Source of the DNA: Corticium candelabrum
Taxonomy: Eukaryota; Porifera; Homoscleromorpha; Homosclerophorida; Plakinidae
Direction: 5' to 3'
Assembly (NCBI RefSeq): GCF_963422355.1
Contig: NC_085085.1
Coordinates: forward strand, 15,170,543 to 15,234,542
DNA: 64,000 nucleotides
Shown here one piece after another: positions 49,224 to 61,921 of this stretch (the stretch's first letter is position 1; every line of letters starts with the position of its first letter). Below the pieces are notes generated by a model. That model saw only the letters and a program-made list of their open reading frames with translations, was not told the origin of the DNA and did no database searches. The translations under genes and the position numbers were made by a program.

Positions 49224-52200
49224 TGTGTCCACATCATAACTTTAACTTACATTGAATGGTACAGGCAACAAATGATACCTTGGTGTGCACCTTGGAGTTT
49301 TGTTGAAGGCTTTCTACAACACCTTGTAATTCACTGAAGACGCCCTCTAATTCAGCAACTCCATCAGAGATTGTAGCTATAGAATTTTCAGCCTCTCGAA
49401 TTGGTGTAGTAACTGGTGTTACCAACCGCAGCATAGATACAATTAGATAAAGACTACGAAAAGTTCCAGAACGTATTTTCAACCACTCCATGTCCAAGTC
49501 AAATGAGAGTTTGACTTGCTCATTGGTTAGTCTCCTGATGAATGCCAATTAAATTACATAGTGTATGTTGAGTAATCTAATTGCATACCCCAATTTACCT
49601 GTTAGGAGGATCCCATGTGTCTAATACTTTAGTATCACGATTATCCAAAAGAACATGGAAAAACTCTTCATAGAAAGACAGAACAAATGACTTTGCAAAA
49701 ACCTATTTGTACATACAATTAGCAGAATGACTCACGAGCAACTGCCCAGATTGTAGCATTACTAAGAGAAATACAGATTTCATCTAAACTACACAGAAAG
49801 GCATACATTAGCATATAATTGCTAATACTCAATAACTAACTCGTCTCTGTTATTTAATAAAGACAGTCATGTACTGTACTTGTATTGAACACTATATTGT
49901 GTTCCACTCTACTAGTTCACCTTGACAATGTAATCACAAACTGCTCACCAATTTTATTGTGGCATCACAGGAAGTAAACAGTGCTACAAATGTGTTTAAT
50001 TTAATTATTTAGAATAACTCAACTTCATTCTGTTCACATACTTTTGTTAGATAAACTTAAGTAAATTGGTGAGTGGTGTGTAATTCATAAGTCAAACGTT
50101 CTCAGTGTTATTTGTACACACACCAGCACTGATATTATTACAACATAGACTAGACGACAGTCTAATCACCACCTCCACTGTCCCAAATTCCTCTTTAAAA
50201 TACAGCATTACTTCAATGGGCACATGAAGATGTAGTAAGTCTCATAAAAATTAAAAAGTTGTCTACTAATGCTCTGATGCACTTAATCAGCATGTGTCTT
50301 GTATAATCAGAAATGCAAGTCTACATGTGCAAAGTCTGTTTGCTTTGTAAATTATTGTGGTATACAAACTTGTCTAGAGAAGTAGTGACACGTCAAAGAA
50401 TTAAACAGTTCCTGGTGTAAATATAAATTAGAATCTAATTACTTCAATTCCTAAAAAATGACAAAAAGTTACTGTAGGTGTACCTGCTAGCTTCCACCAA
50501 AACATCAAAAGCTGTAGAATCATAAACAGTCATAGGAAAAGTGATTGATCTCTGAACCTTCTGCTGAAATTGAATAATCTCTAAAATCTGTTACAGGTGC
50601 ACAGTGCCTTTAATAGTTCATACAAAATGGTGTCAAATATTCCAAACCTTGTGAAATGACCCGCTCCGATATGCTGAAACAACATACTCAGGAGTCTAAA
50701 CACACAGAAGTTCACCTAACAACACTTCTCCAACAAAGAAATTTGTTCTCACATCTTTCTTGCTCATGAAAAAATATGCCAGTGTCATTTTAGCAAGTTT
50801 CCGTGCTGTCTTAAAGTAGCCTAATGATGAAGCGGGTGAAAGAAACAAATAGCTAGAAGAGGAAAAATTAGAAAAAAAAAGACGAAAAAGACATGTAGAT
50901 TAAAGTACCCAAGTGTGTCTAACTGAATGTTCCTAATCTCCATTGAGTTGAAAATTCGTGCACAGGGATCAAAAACACCTAACAGAACACAATGGTGCTT
51001 TCTCAACATAAAATGAACAAAGCCACTATCTAAGACCATTTACCTAGAATCGAGTAAATGCGAACAAGTAGTAGTTGAATTTGTGGATTAGACGGGCTAA
51101 GCAGCAGTGCTTCTTCTAATATACCAACTGCATCCCAATACACAATCATATCGCCTGGTAGCAAAGAACACGTCTTAGCAACAACTACCCAAATAGGTCT
51201 CTAATTCCCATACCCAAATCTACAGCAATATCAATAATAAGATGAGCAGCTAGTAAAGCGTAGTTATCATTTGGCCTAAGATCAGTCTCCAGCAAACCTT
51301 TACCTACACAAAATACCAACAAATGCTCTCATTCACAGTAGTGCACTCAATGACAACAATAATCCGTATTCCATAGAAAGCACTTCATATTATACATGTT
51401 CCCAAACTAGTCAGTAATCACCACACACAAGCACGCGCGCGCACGCGCACACACACACACACACACACACACATTCAACTTCAAACCATATTTGATTCCA
51501 TTTTTAAAGTGTTGAATTAGTTCTTCAGACAATGTCTTCTTGTCTGCTACACTTAAATTTGTATGAGTCCCCAATGTCCTTGAGAGCTGAAGAGCACAGA
51601 TATGACGCTGCATCACATTTAACTAAATTCATCCAAACAGTCTCAGATTGACACAACTTATGAAATTTCAATAACATTTTTACTGCTTTTCTCTCAATTG
51701 TTTCAGCTTCATCACTTGAACTGGACAATGCAGCTTGACTTCTCAGTTTAGTAAGAAACTACAAGCAAAGAACTTATCAGTATTCTTCATTTTAGAACAG
51801 AAATTGGAAAGAAATTCATCTATTTATTTATCACAAGTGCAAAATCACTACTTATTCAATTACATTTTTTCTTATTATTAATTAAACATTTCTATCTTTT
51901 AATTAATAACTTATATAAAGCAAGTAGCATTTACAGTAAATGTTTGTGGCACTGTTTCCCATTCTGGGTGACCCAATTCAGATGGGTAACCAAGCAAGCA
52001 AACAGACAAACAGGTTGCCATACCTCAGATTGTTGACTGTCATCCATCAAATGAAGATAATTGTCCACATCAGAGTAACAACAGTACCGATCACCAAACA
52101 AGTCATAGTACTCACAAAACATTTGCAATGGTGTTGCCACATCTGCCAGGTGTTGTCCAACTCCATGCTGTCTTGATCGATTTACTAGTTCCATACGAGC

Positions 52201-54085
52201 CATAAATGGTCCTCTTAATTTGGCTCCTTTCTTTTCAAGTTCTTTAGCAACAAGTGAGTCAACAAATTTCCAAGCAGTCAGTACATCTCGATCTAAGTCA
52301 TCATCACAGACATTGTCTCCAGCATCATTGTCTGTTGCTATAGACAAAGCCTGCATCTCCATTAGTCCAAAAACAGAGTCAAAATAGAGTTGATAAAGAC
52401 CCCAGTTGTCTGAACTAGAACACCAACAGCACATGGCAAAGTAAGTATGTAAGAAGACAATGAATTTGTAAATATAGTAAGTACAGAAATGCAAAAAAAG
52501 TAGGTGATAAAGTCTTGCATCAGTGTCACTGTACCTGCATGTCTGCCCACAATTTACATGTTGGCATACCATCTCTCTACATTCAAATGCATCATATTTG
52601 ACTGCCTGTCTTCTGAGTTAAAGCCTGCCTGAGTTAAAGCCTGCCTGTCCACTGTGAAACAACCTATGAGTGTTTGCACTCTTGCAACTGAAAAGTACAT
52701 AGAATTTTTGTTGAATCGTGTGATCATCACCAGGTTCATTAATAGGAACCTCTTCACTGCTAACCACAGGATCATTCTTGCATTAGCACATAGACGTACT
52801 TTCTTCATTGGCTTTGCCAGAATATCAACCTTGGATTACAGACTACCATACCTTGATATATAATGGCACCTTGCTATATATAACAGGCTAAACAGCATGC
52901 TTTGTTTGCAGCAATTTCTGATAAAATTGATTTCTAATGACATGCCGTTAAATGCAAGGTAATATGGTACATGCCACTTGCTTCGCACTCACTTGCCTTC
53001 TCACAACAGCAATTGATTGATTTACAATCAGTCAGAAAGTTAGTTAGTTAAAGGATTAAGTAAACAAAAATTAATTAATTAACTAAATATTATTACTACA
53101 ACAAATCCAATTTCAACTACACGTTAGTTATATTCACTAAATGCACATTTCTCTAAATATTGATATTATTTAATGAAGCCAATGTGTAAAATTCTAAATG
53201 TTTTCTTATCTGTCAGCATGAACTGAAATTAGTCTGTTCTGTTCTAGACTTCCATTATTTAAATAAAGTGTATATTACTATTAACCAAACTCGAATGCTC
53301 TCACTCTGTTCGAAGGTCTCTCTTTGCTATTTGGTTTATGACTGGCCATCTTTTCAAAGTCCACAAAATTTCTCTCTCGAGCTGCTCTTTCTCACTCTCA
53401 TCCTGCCATAAAGCAGAAAGTTCACCTTGCAAAACCGTAAGAGCAGCTTCATGTTTGTTCTGTTGCCTTAATACCATTACATACAGCCGTAGCTCTGCAA
53501 AACAAACAGACCATTGCATAATAACGATGGCAACAATTATTGGTATCAAACTACAATTTAAAGGCTGGTTCACATTATTAACGCTGATGCTCAGCTGAGC
53601 GTCAACATCAAAGACACCGCCTTGATGCAGGCGGCATCCTTTGATGTTGACGCTGACGCCCATGCTGGAATAGAATACAATTCTATTCCAGTGTCAGCAT
53701 CAGCATCAACGTCGGCGTCAGCATCAGCATCAACGTCGGCGTCAGCGTCAATATTATGAACCAGGCTTAAAGTTTAGCAGCATATATGTATTGATCAGAA
53801 AAAAGCTTTACACACAGCAGAAAATCGCTTAGAAACACTAGCTAGAGTCAAATAATGTGTCCAGCTGTACATGATATTTGCTTAAGAGATATCAATTGTG
53901 TCTATGCTATATGTAATCAGCCTTTCAGTCGACTCTCGGCAGCAGCCAAGAGAAAACTTTTGGAAACGTTGCTAACGTTGTTTCTTTTTCTGCACACCAT
54001 GAGGCACATGATGGCCGATCGAATAAGAGTAAAACTCAGCCGGCATCTAATGTTTAGCATGTTGTAAATAATGTTATTGCTCATG

Positions 54086-54171
<86 letters not shown>

Positions 54172-54871
54172 TACTCATGCTAGGTTTGCCTACATTCATC
54201 AGCTATGTATCCTCCCATAAATTGTGCTACATAAATCTGTGCCCCAAAAGCATTAAGGCGTCCAACAATGTTAGTCTAATACAAATCAAAGCATACAAGA
54301 ATAACTATAATAAATGGAAGCTAACATGTAGAATAATAGTTATTTCACATCCATCCATCCATGACTTATGAATTAATTAATGTAGTTAATATAAATCACT
54401 GGAGAGCTGCAGTTTTGTCTGTTAGTGCATCATTGTAACAACGCCTTCATTTCAACCACTTTTCATCATACCAGCAATCAACAACTCACCAGCCTCTGAT
54501 TCCATTTTGTTCTCTTTCACATTCTTCTCTATCATCCGTTCAGCCAGAGAAAGCAATGTCTTCTTTGTCAACTGCACATCATCAGAAGCATGGGCCTGCA
54601 TAACACAAAGACAAAATCATCAGTGCAGTGCTAAAACACATTGCAAGCAGTAAAGAGCTTGATTTTTCCATATGGCCATGAATCATAATCATGCAGCTAC
54701 TACTGACCTGCATGACAATACTCATCACAGACCAATAGTAGTAAGGATTCTTGGGTACCAATTTAAATAATGACATCCCAACCTAACAGACAACCATCTA
54801 TTAGCCTGTTAATTAACAATGATACACCTAATCCACACCTGACCCACGCCCACATCCACAAATCCACACAT

Positions 54872-54935
<64 letters not shown>

Positions 54936-55562
54936 TCACTTGCTGCTGTCTCTTGTACTCATTCAGTCTAACATAAGCCATAAACAAATGTGTCATATAT
55001 TCTTCGTTAGTCGGGTCATCTTTGACAGCAACTTCGAAAATCTCCACAATATATTCAGCTGCCACGCCCACAAACCAAACCGTAGCTCTCTCGCATGCAG
55101 ACATACAACACTTTGTTCACTCACGTTTCCTGGCCTCGCGAAAAAACAGAGACATTGCGTTTAGTGACGCATCATCATACGGACGCTTCTTTTTTGCATC
55201 ATCAATCAGATTCCACGATTCCACGTCTCTTCCTGAACGCAGCAAAGCCAAAGCTTTCAACACCTGTAGACCGGAAATGATATCGATGTCTTAACTCTCG
55301 AGCGGCTTGTCCTACTGGAGGTACCTCGACATAGAACTGAGTACGAGTAGGTAACGTACCTTAGCACATAGCAAGTCTTGTTTCTTTAGCAATTTGTCTG
55401 CTAGTTGAATAGCTTTCTTGTTGTTGTGAGTGTCCAGAGCCTCTGCAATTGCAAATGATAAATGCAGCATATTGCAAGACAAAAGTAAGCGGTAAGAGAA
55501 AACAACTGACCGTATATTGGCTTTAGTCTTCGCTCTGTAACATCGACATGACCACGCGACAT
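46758..55562 (-). CDS. NAA25: NatB auxiliary subunit NAA25
   Basis: NAA25 anchors the catalytic NAA20 to ribosomes; NatB acetylates nascent chains starting Met-Asp, -Glu, -Asn or -Gln. The start at 55562 (MSRGHVDVTERRLKPIY) matches the vertebrate TRGHVQDPNDRRLRPIYD. Helical TPR-like repeats follow: AIQLADKLLKKQDLLCAKVL, LIDDAKKKRPYDDASLNAM, EEYMTHLFMAYVRLNEYKR, FKLVPKNPYYYWSVMSIVMQ, ERMIEKNVKENKMESEAE, NWGLYQLYFDSVFGLMEMQ, RGPFMARMELVNRSRQHGVG, YYDLFGDRYCCYSDVDNYLH and ICALQLSRTLGTHTNL. The C-terminal part includes QSSKKQKKKTKNQE and ends FAATIQW (stop 46758-46760). About 25 exons over 8.8 kb. Some introns carry microsatellites and one a MITE. Middle exons (about 48.2-51.4 kb) are weakly conserved and their borders are approximate. 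Confidence 0.9.
49169..49221. repeat. (GT)n microsatellite
   Basis: Pure GT run in a NAA25 intron; a shorter CA run lies at 51447-51472. Confidence 0.95.
53558..53770. mobile_element. TTAA-flanked MITE with internal repeats
   Basis: The ends AGGCTGGTTCACATTATTAA and, mirrored, GCCTGGTTCATAATATTGAC are flanked by TTAA at 53558-53561 and 53767-53770, the target used by piggyBac and Kolobok transposases. The interior has an inverted pair around GGAATAGAATACAATTCTATTCC and 24-bp direct repeats of the type CAGCATCAACGTCGGCGT in the right half. About 213 bp, non-coding, in a NAA25 intron. Confidence 0.8.
54090..54167. repeat. (CA)n microsatellite
   Basis: Pure CA run in a NAA25 intron. A second at 54877-54931 lies directly beside the exon with EEYMTHLFMAYVRLNEYKR. 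Confidence 0.95.
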
Positions 55563-55649
55563 GATTGCTATCAATATTGCTAGGTAGTTACGCCCTCTTT
55601 ATAGAATGAGTCACGTGACTTTTATCTTTACGGCTACGGGTGCTTACGT
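55563..55649. promoter_or_regulatory. Bidirectional promoter NAA25/QTRT1 with E-box
   Basis: 87 bp between divergent start codons containing GTCACGTGAC at about 55611-55620, a perfect palindromic CACGTG E-box of USF/MITF/TFE type. Confidence 0.6.
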
Positions 55650-56834
55650 ATGGATCATCCTCTCAACTTTAAGATAATTAAGGAATGTTCGACATCAAGA
55701 GCTCGCGTGGCTCAAATTGAGCTTCCTCATTCGGTAGTCGACTCGCCAGTGTTCATGCCCGTTGGCACGCAGGGCAGCCTCAAAGGTCTGACCGTCTCCC
55801 AACTCAAACGACTAGATTGTCGAATCATGCTAAGCAACACGTACCATCTGGGTTTACGACCAGGTACGGAAGTAATCGAGTTAGCAGGAGGACTGCACAA
55901 TTTTATGCAATGGGATCGAAACCTATTGACAGACAGTGGAGGATTCCAAATGGTCTCTTTACTCAAATTGGCGGAAATCACAGAAGAAGGAGTCAAATTT
56001 CAATCACCACACGATAAATCAGAGATGCTGCTCACTCCTGAAAAGTCAATAGAAATCCAGAACAGCTTGGGTGCCGACATCATCATGCAGCTAGATGATG
56101 TAGTCCACAGTCTGACGACAGGCCCACGTGTTGAAGAAGCAATGCAAAGAACAATAAGATGGCTAGACAGATGTCTGGCTGCACACAGAAAACCGAGAGA
56201 ACAAAATCTTTTTCCTATTGTTCAGGGAGGTTTGGACGATGAGCTGCGTCGTCGATGTGCAAAGGAAATGAGTAGTCGAGATGTGGCTGGCTTTGCTATC
56301 GGTGGACTGTCGGGAGGTGAAGAGAAGACATCCTTTTGGCGAATGGTGGCTACATCAACAGATATCTTGCCTAAACATAAACCAAGATATCTGATGGGCG
56401 TCGGTTATGCTGTCGATCTTGTTGTCTGTTGTGCTCTTGGTTGTGACATGTTTGATTGTGTGTATCCTACTAGAACGGCTAGGTTTGGAACCGCTCTTAC
56501 CACAGCCGGTCATTCAACTATAAATCTCAAGAGTAAAGATTTTGCCAATGACTTCTTACCTATTGATCGAAATTGCTCGTGTTCAACATGTCAGTCTTCG
56601 ACACGAGCTTATCTCCATGCATTGTTTATTAATCGTGAGGCAGTCGGATGTCATTATGTTACGGTACACAATGTGGCCTATCAACTGGAACTTATGAAAA
56701 GCATACGACAAAGTCTTACGGATGACTGCTTTCCTGCATTTGTTCAAGATTTCATGTTGACTGCTTACCCAAACAAGGATTACCCACAGTGGGCAGTGGA
56801 TGCTCTTGCAACAGTAAACATTAAACTACACTAG
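55650..56834 (+). CDS. QTRT1: Queuine tRNA-ribosyltransferase catalytic subunit 1
   Basis: QTRT1, with QTRT2, exchanges guanine 34 for queuine in tRNAs with GUN anticodons (Asp, Asn, His, Tyr), partly at mitochondria. A single uninterrupted frame of 394 residues, the usual length. Motifs in order: [14 protein letters not shown] (residues 35-48), [24 protein letters not shown] (Asp95 for base recognition), [58 protein letters not shown] with the nucleophilic Asp, and a zinc site CSCSTC followed by [15 protein letters not shown]. All key residues are present. It is the only clearly intronless conserved gene of the window. Divergent from NAA25, and tail to tail with SHPK, 40 bp apart. Confidence 0.97.
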   Translation: MDHPLNFKIIKECSTSRARVAQIELPHSVVDSPVFMPVGTQGSLKGLTVSQLKRLDCRIMLSNTYHLGLRPGTEVIELAGGLHNFMQWDRNLLTDSGGFQMVSLLKLAEITEEGVKFQSPHDKSEMLLTPEKSIEIQNSLGADIIMQLDDVVHSLTTGPRVEEAMQRTIRWLDRCLAAHRKPREQNLFPIVQGGLDDELRRRCAKEMSSRDVAGFAIGGLSGGEEKTSFWRMVATSTDILPKHKPRYLMGVGYAVDLVVCCALGCDMFDCVYPTRTARFGTALTTAGHSTINLKSKDFANDFLPIDRNCSCSTCQSSTRAYLHALFINREAVGCHYVTVHNVAYQLELMKSIRQSLTDDCFPAFVQDFMLTAYPNKDYPQWAVDALATVNIKLH

Positions 56835-56874
56835 AGCAATTTACAATTTTCTATGGTTTAAATTTGAAATTATT

Positions 56875-58356
56875 TTATTTTTTGCTATGCTTTGAGCTTC
56901 TCAATGTCTCAATAGCATATTGAGCAGCTCCAATTGCTGCATCAGAACTTGACCGGATGACAAGTGGAAAATCAAAGTGTCTTTTAACAGCTGCCTGTAA
57001 AATGGGATTTTTCACTAAAGCACTCCCAGTTCCAATAACTCGCAGTATTCCTGCATTCCTCAGTGTTTCATTACTTAGCATTCCTGCAATGTTTGCAATC
57101 AATCCATCACATAATGCTGTAAATGTTTCTCCCAGTGATGGTGAATGTGGTGAAATATTTGCAACTGAACCAAGTACACTAGGACAGTGTCGTTCACCAT
57201 ATAGTAGAGGAGAAATCTTCAGTGTTGATAGCATTTCTCCCCCTTCCAAAAGCCTCGAGTAAATCGTATCTACAGTAGGACACTCCAAACCAAGTTCTGA
57301 CACCCAGTTCTGTAGCAAAGAAACAAATTTCATCAAGACATTCCCACCATTCAGAGATGCTGCAACGACAAGACTTCGGTTCATCATAAATGGTTGATAC
57401 TCTACAGTTTCAACACATCTAGTCGGTATAGGAAGTGCCAACTGGTATGACAGTTGAGCAGAGGTGCCTATATTTAGCACAGCATCAGTGACCGTTTCCA
57501 TTGCAGCCTGTACTGAGCACTGCATGTCACCCAATGCCGCAAGCACGGGAACACCTGGAGAAATACCATACCATCTATTCACGGTCATCCCAGCAACAGA
57601 GCCAGGTGGAACAACTGCCGGTAACAAGTGAACAGGAAACTCACAGTCACGTAGACTACAAGCAAAACACTATATTACACAAAAAGAAACACTTTTTATT
57701 ACAATACTATAATTTTATTCATACATGTCTTCTTCCCATGTGCATTCTGCTTGGCTAAAATATCCCCAACTGTGGGCATTATGATATGACATGATTGGAA
57801 CAGTCAGTTTGCAAAGAATGGAAACCAAGAAATCTTGTATTGTTGCTGAGCAATCATACTTTTTTGTAACATCACTCTGATGCTTCTGCATCCAGAATAG
57901 AGTCGAACATCCATAACCTTTTGCAATTCTTCTGCCAGATTGTGAGGGTGGTAGTGACCTTAAAAATTCTGTGTTGCATCTACCGTCTTCCCAAGTGATC
58001 AGATGGCTGACGTTGTCGTCAGTCAAGCAGTCTACCATTCTATCAAACGTTGTCAGCTTCTCTAGTAATAGATCTATGCAGTTTCTCTTCCATAGCATAC
58101 AACCATGCATCTGACCGCATACACCAATAGCTTTAACATGGCTTACTGTATCTCTCGGTAACCTTTTGATCGCTCTATCTATTGCCCTAAAAATGAAAGA
58201 AACTGCCTGCTCTGCAGCCGCAGTATGCAGTGCACCTGATTTCGTGTAAGCTTTCGTTTCTTCTGATTGAGAAGCGATTATTGCACCACTCTCATAATTA
58301 ACCAGCACTGTCTTTACAGAAGTTGTACCGATGTCCACTCCGAGAACGACTGCCAT
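56875..58356 (-). CDS. SHPK: Sedoheptulokinase
   Basis: SHPK (CARKL) phosphorylates sedoheptulose to sedoheptulose-7-phosphate, feeding the non-oxidative pentose phosphate pathway. An FGGY carbohydrate kinase in two exons: 58356-57725 and 57655-56875 (phase-2 junction completing ILRDCEFPVHLLP). The N-terminal ATPase-fold lobe has VLGVDIGTTSVKTVLV (phosphate binding) and IGVCGQMHGCMLW. The conserved ITWEDGRCNTEFL, KGYGCSTLFW and MSYHNAHSWGYF blocks follow. The second exon gives GSVAGMTVNRWYGISPGVPV, ALGDMQCSV and the C-terminal lobe NIGTSAQLSYQL, LYGERHCP, RVIGTGSAL and SDAAIGAAQYA. Full length (about 470 residues) without damage. Confidence 0.95.
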
Positions 58357-58630
58357 CTCTAATTAATCTAGCGACGGGTGCCAGTACGTAGTAGTTCGTG
58401 GGATCATTACACTCATACCCAGTCCTCTCCTCGCGCGCACTCCACGTGTTTTAGCACGTGCTTTCTTCCCGTTACACTGTACTTCAATTTCTTGTTTGCA
58501 CTACAGTTACTGAGTATCGTCTTTGAGAAGGTTTTGCTTTTAATGAAAGACTTCTATCCGAAGTACTTCAAGCTACCTAGACAGTATGTATACACACTTG
58601 GCTGCTGCAGTCTCTAGTTGTTGCTTGAGA
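58357..58630. other. Upstream region of SHPK
   Basis: Expected to hold the SHPK promoter; ATTAATCTAG lies just before the start. A plus-strand frame (58378-58617) shows nothing recognisable and is probably chance. Confidence 0.4.
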
Positions 58631-61010
58631 CAGTGGCGTAGCCAGACCTAAATTTTTAGAGGAGCAATATTAATATAAATATGTAAATTAATTAATATTA
58701 ATAAATTAACATTTAACATTGGAGGTTGATATAAACTTGCACACGCCAACCGCTATTATTGAATTTTTCTAATATTCAAGTTTATGTACGCTACATACGT
58801 GCCTTTCAAGCAAATTGCTTCATACAATAGTCAATACGCCTGTGTTATTTTAATGTTAGCCTTCTCCCTTTGTCTACTGAAGCAAACCTATCTATTGTCA
58901 TACCAAAAGTTAACCAGTTACAAGACAAGTCTTTCTCAATTGACAAAATTGCCAGGTTGTTCATTCTGCTGTCGCTCATTGTCAACCGTAGGTAAGTTTT
59001 AGTCCTCTCAAGTTTGAGAACGATCGCTCACAGGTAGCCGTACTTACACCTAGTGTAAGAGCTATTGTCAACAGCTTGACAATAATGGCAAACCCCTTCT
59101 TGTTGCGATTCAAATAAAAAAGAACATCAGAAATGGCTGTTAGCTGCTTGCCTGAGAGGATATGCATAGCTTGTTTGCATTGCTCTTCCATCAGTGCTGT
59201 TTCGTTGACACCATACCTAGTAGCAAGTGGCATAAGCTTCTCTGAACTAAGAAAGTTTTTCCCAGAATGCGGAGAACAAGCTTGGATAGAATTCATGATT
59301 TCTCTATTTTCTTCTGAAAATCGTCGTTGTAACTCGCCTACCCATGAATCAATAACAGGATTGTAGACATGTGCTCGATAATAATGTTTAGTAGTGGCTT
59401 CTTCATTTCTTCAGTTGAATCGTCTCCGGCTACATCTCTTCTTCCTGTTGTATCCAACACTACCATATCGGTAAGTAGTCGTTGAGAGTTTCGTTTCTTA
59501 CCCTTGCGACGTACATCTACAACAGCAATCCCCAAACGCTCAGCCAAATCAACAGAAGCCTTCCAAGTTCTCTCCCACTCTTTGTCACTTCTGCTGCTAC
59601 GAATAGATGACAGGACAGAGTCAACAAGTTCCGCTGCAGCTGCTAGATCAAGTGAGTCATCTTGCAATTGATCTGACAGTCCTTTGGTTATTGAAAGTCC
59701 CTTGACGAGTAAAACCAATATGAATATAAACCTGAAGGTCCTGACATGTGTCAAGAGACCTCCTGCTTTGACTCTTCGCTTACTGTCTCTGTCGTTCTCA
59801 GTAAGATCCTCTAAAGTAGCAACTATTTCTTTGAGTGATTGCAGAACTCCAGATACAGCATCAAAGTGGCATGCACATCAAGTATTGCTGAGACTCTTGA
59901 TACACAATGGTTTCTTTATACCTGCCACCCTCTGGACTTCCTCAAACACAGGCAGAACAGCAGAAGATGACAAAAACAGGTAGAGCATTTGATAAACAGA
60001 GAAGAATTCGCTGACGAATTCCACGTTCTTCGAGCAGTCCACAAGAACTAGGTTTAACCTATGTGCGAAGCAATGCATGTAAATGGCTTGAGGACATAAC
60101 TTCCGAATCTGTGCTTGAACCCCTGACAATTGACCACTCATTACAGAAGCTCCATCATAAGATTGACAGACAGACACACATTGAGAGAGGTAAATTGTGC
60201 TGTGACAAAGTGTTGGTTATCAATGTCGAAAGTCCTTCTGCTGTAATGTCACGAGCAGTGACGTATGTCAAGAAACTTTCATACACTGCAGAGGCCTTGA
60301 CATATCTCACAACAATTGAAACCTGCTCCTTCTTGCTAATATCTCGTGTTTCATCTCCCATCAAAGTAAAGTGTCCACTGTTTCTCACTTCTTCACAGAT
60401 CTTGTTTCGCACGAGTGATCCCATTACCGATAACAACTCATTCTGAATTTCAGGTGAGCGATAATGTGCATTCTTGGGTAATTTTCCAATCTTCTGTTGC
60501 AGATGTGTGTCATGATCTGACAAAAGACCCAGTATTGCTAAAAATTTCCTGGATTTTTTGAATCTTCAGTTTCGTCATGATCTCTCAAGGCTATCCCTTG
60601 TTTTGCACAAAGGAGGAGTATGTCAATGACAGTTTTCAAAAGATATCTATTGTATTCTATTTCCTTTTCTGACACCTGAAGCGTTGACTGAGACACAATA
60701 TCTTGTATTGTGTAACCCTTTTGTGCAGATTGATGATACTCTACCCATGCAACAAACGATGATCTGTGAGCAGATGAAAGTTTGTGTTTTAACAGAGAGT
60801 TGGACTTCTCTTTGTGACCACATGTCTTCTTCCAATTAGAAACTCCTGTCACAGTAAACGCTTTGTCAGTGGTCGAGCTTGGAGCAAAGTGACAACAACA
60901 GTAACAGTAGCAGGCATCATTCATCACTGAATACCCCAACCATTTGTATTCGATATACAACTCCCTTTTGAAATGACGCTCTCGTTTGCCAAAACTTCGT
61001 GATGGAAAAC
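58631..61010 (-). mobile_element. Broken hAT transposon (TTF-type zinc finger, ZMYM1-like)
   Basis: The terminus CAGTGGCGTAGCCAG at 58631 is a typical hAT-like end; the matching other end was not found. The transposase reads on the minus strand in pieces. A TTF-type zinc finger (FGKRERHFKRELYIEYKWLG, NDACYCYCCCHF, KSNSLLKHKLSSAHR) lies in 61010-60540, LKTVIDILLLCAKQGIALR next, then GHFTLMGDETRDISKKEQ, QSYDGASVMSGQLSGVQAQI and MHCFAHRLNLVLVDCSKN. The C-terminal dimerisation segment is LTLGVSTATCERSFSNLR near 59000. Damage includes a lost T near 60537, a 4-bp GTCT gain near 60170, a stop just after KSLSNT near 59880, and frame changes near 59390 and 58990. It is dead. ZMYM1-type host genes derive from such elements, but this copy is not one. 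Confidence 0.85.
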
Positions 61011-61199
61011 TTATTATAGGTTGTCGGGGTTCTTCATGAGGTCCCGAGGATAGATCTGTGTAAACAAATCAATCAATAGCTCAAATCTAGTCTCAAATAT
61101 TTTGAATGTAAGATTACACATTGGACTGCATACTTCAGTACACTTATCATTCTCCGCTTGATTTGCCGTCTCGGCCACACTGCTACTACTTGCCGCCTC

Positions 61200-61445
61200 G
61201 GAATCCCCATTGGTCAAGTCAGACGTTGTCACGGGGATTTGTGCACCCGGTGATTTGTGTACCCTCGCGCTTTGCTCGCGATTCCAGACCGTCGACTCGA
61301 TGCTCCAGACCTCATGTCGGGTACACATATCACCGGCCATGATGCAAAGCTGCTGGTGATTTCGGACCCCGGTGATTTGTGTACCCTTGTGCTTTCCTCG
61401 CCGTCCCAGACTGCTTTCAAGCTACAGGACTCGCGATCGTAATGC
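61200..61445. repeat. Imperfect local repeats around GGTGATTTGTGTACCC
   Basis: CCGGTGATTTGTGTACCCT occurs at about 61240 and 61370, a relative GGGGATTTGTGCACCCGG at 61223, and the reverse GGGTACACATATCACCGG at 61319. The copies at 61240 and 61370 are followed by similar 50-bp stretches (CGCGCTTTGCTCGCGATTCC against TGTGCTTTCCTCGCCGTCCC). This may be the subterminal region of the neighbouring hAT element, or an independent repeat. Confidence 0.6.
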
Positions 61446-61539
61446 AAACTAAAGTACTCTCTGTTCCCGATCATCTATTGTACATCTGCATTTAGCTAGA
61501 GAACGAATATCTCGTGACAGTTGCACCCGTGGCCGGAAG

Positions 61540-61680
61540 ATGACCATGAAGAAGCCGGATGTATGATGACTGTGACTCAACCGGATGATGACTGACTCCT
61601 AGAACTGCCGGATGGTGACTGTGACTCAACCGGACGACTGTCACATGTGACTCAATCGGATAATGACTGCGGCATGCCGA
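61540..61680. repeat. Minisatellite based on CCGGATGATGACTGTGACTCAA
   Basis: Imperfect tandem units with CCGGATGxTGACTG and GACTCAACCGGA repeated at least four times, between the hAT fossil and the integrase gene. Non-coding in appearance. Confidence 0.75.
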
Positions 61681-61921
61681 GGGTACACTATATATTTAGA
61701 GACACAGCTCTAGCGCTGGATTCAGATGCAGGTTGTTGCAGTTGTGCAGTTGAGTGTCTACAGTCGCGAGCAGTTGTGTATCATAGCACGTAGAATTGAT
61801 TCTTTGGTTAGCTACAGTTGATCTACTCTAGAGTTGTAGCTGTATCTACGATTTCGTACTAATATGCTTCTATTTGGCTTGTAATAAGTTGTCTCAGTCT
61901 GGACGCGCGTGATAGAGCCAT

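Noticed and set aside
61014-61474. Minus-strand frames containing repeated VHKSPG
   Set aside because: They translate the local GGTGATTTGTGTACCC repeats; they may overlap the start of the hAT transposase but are not a separate gene.
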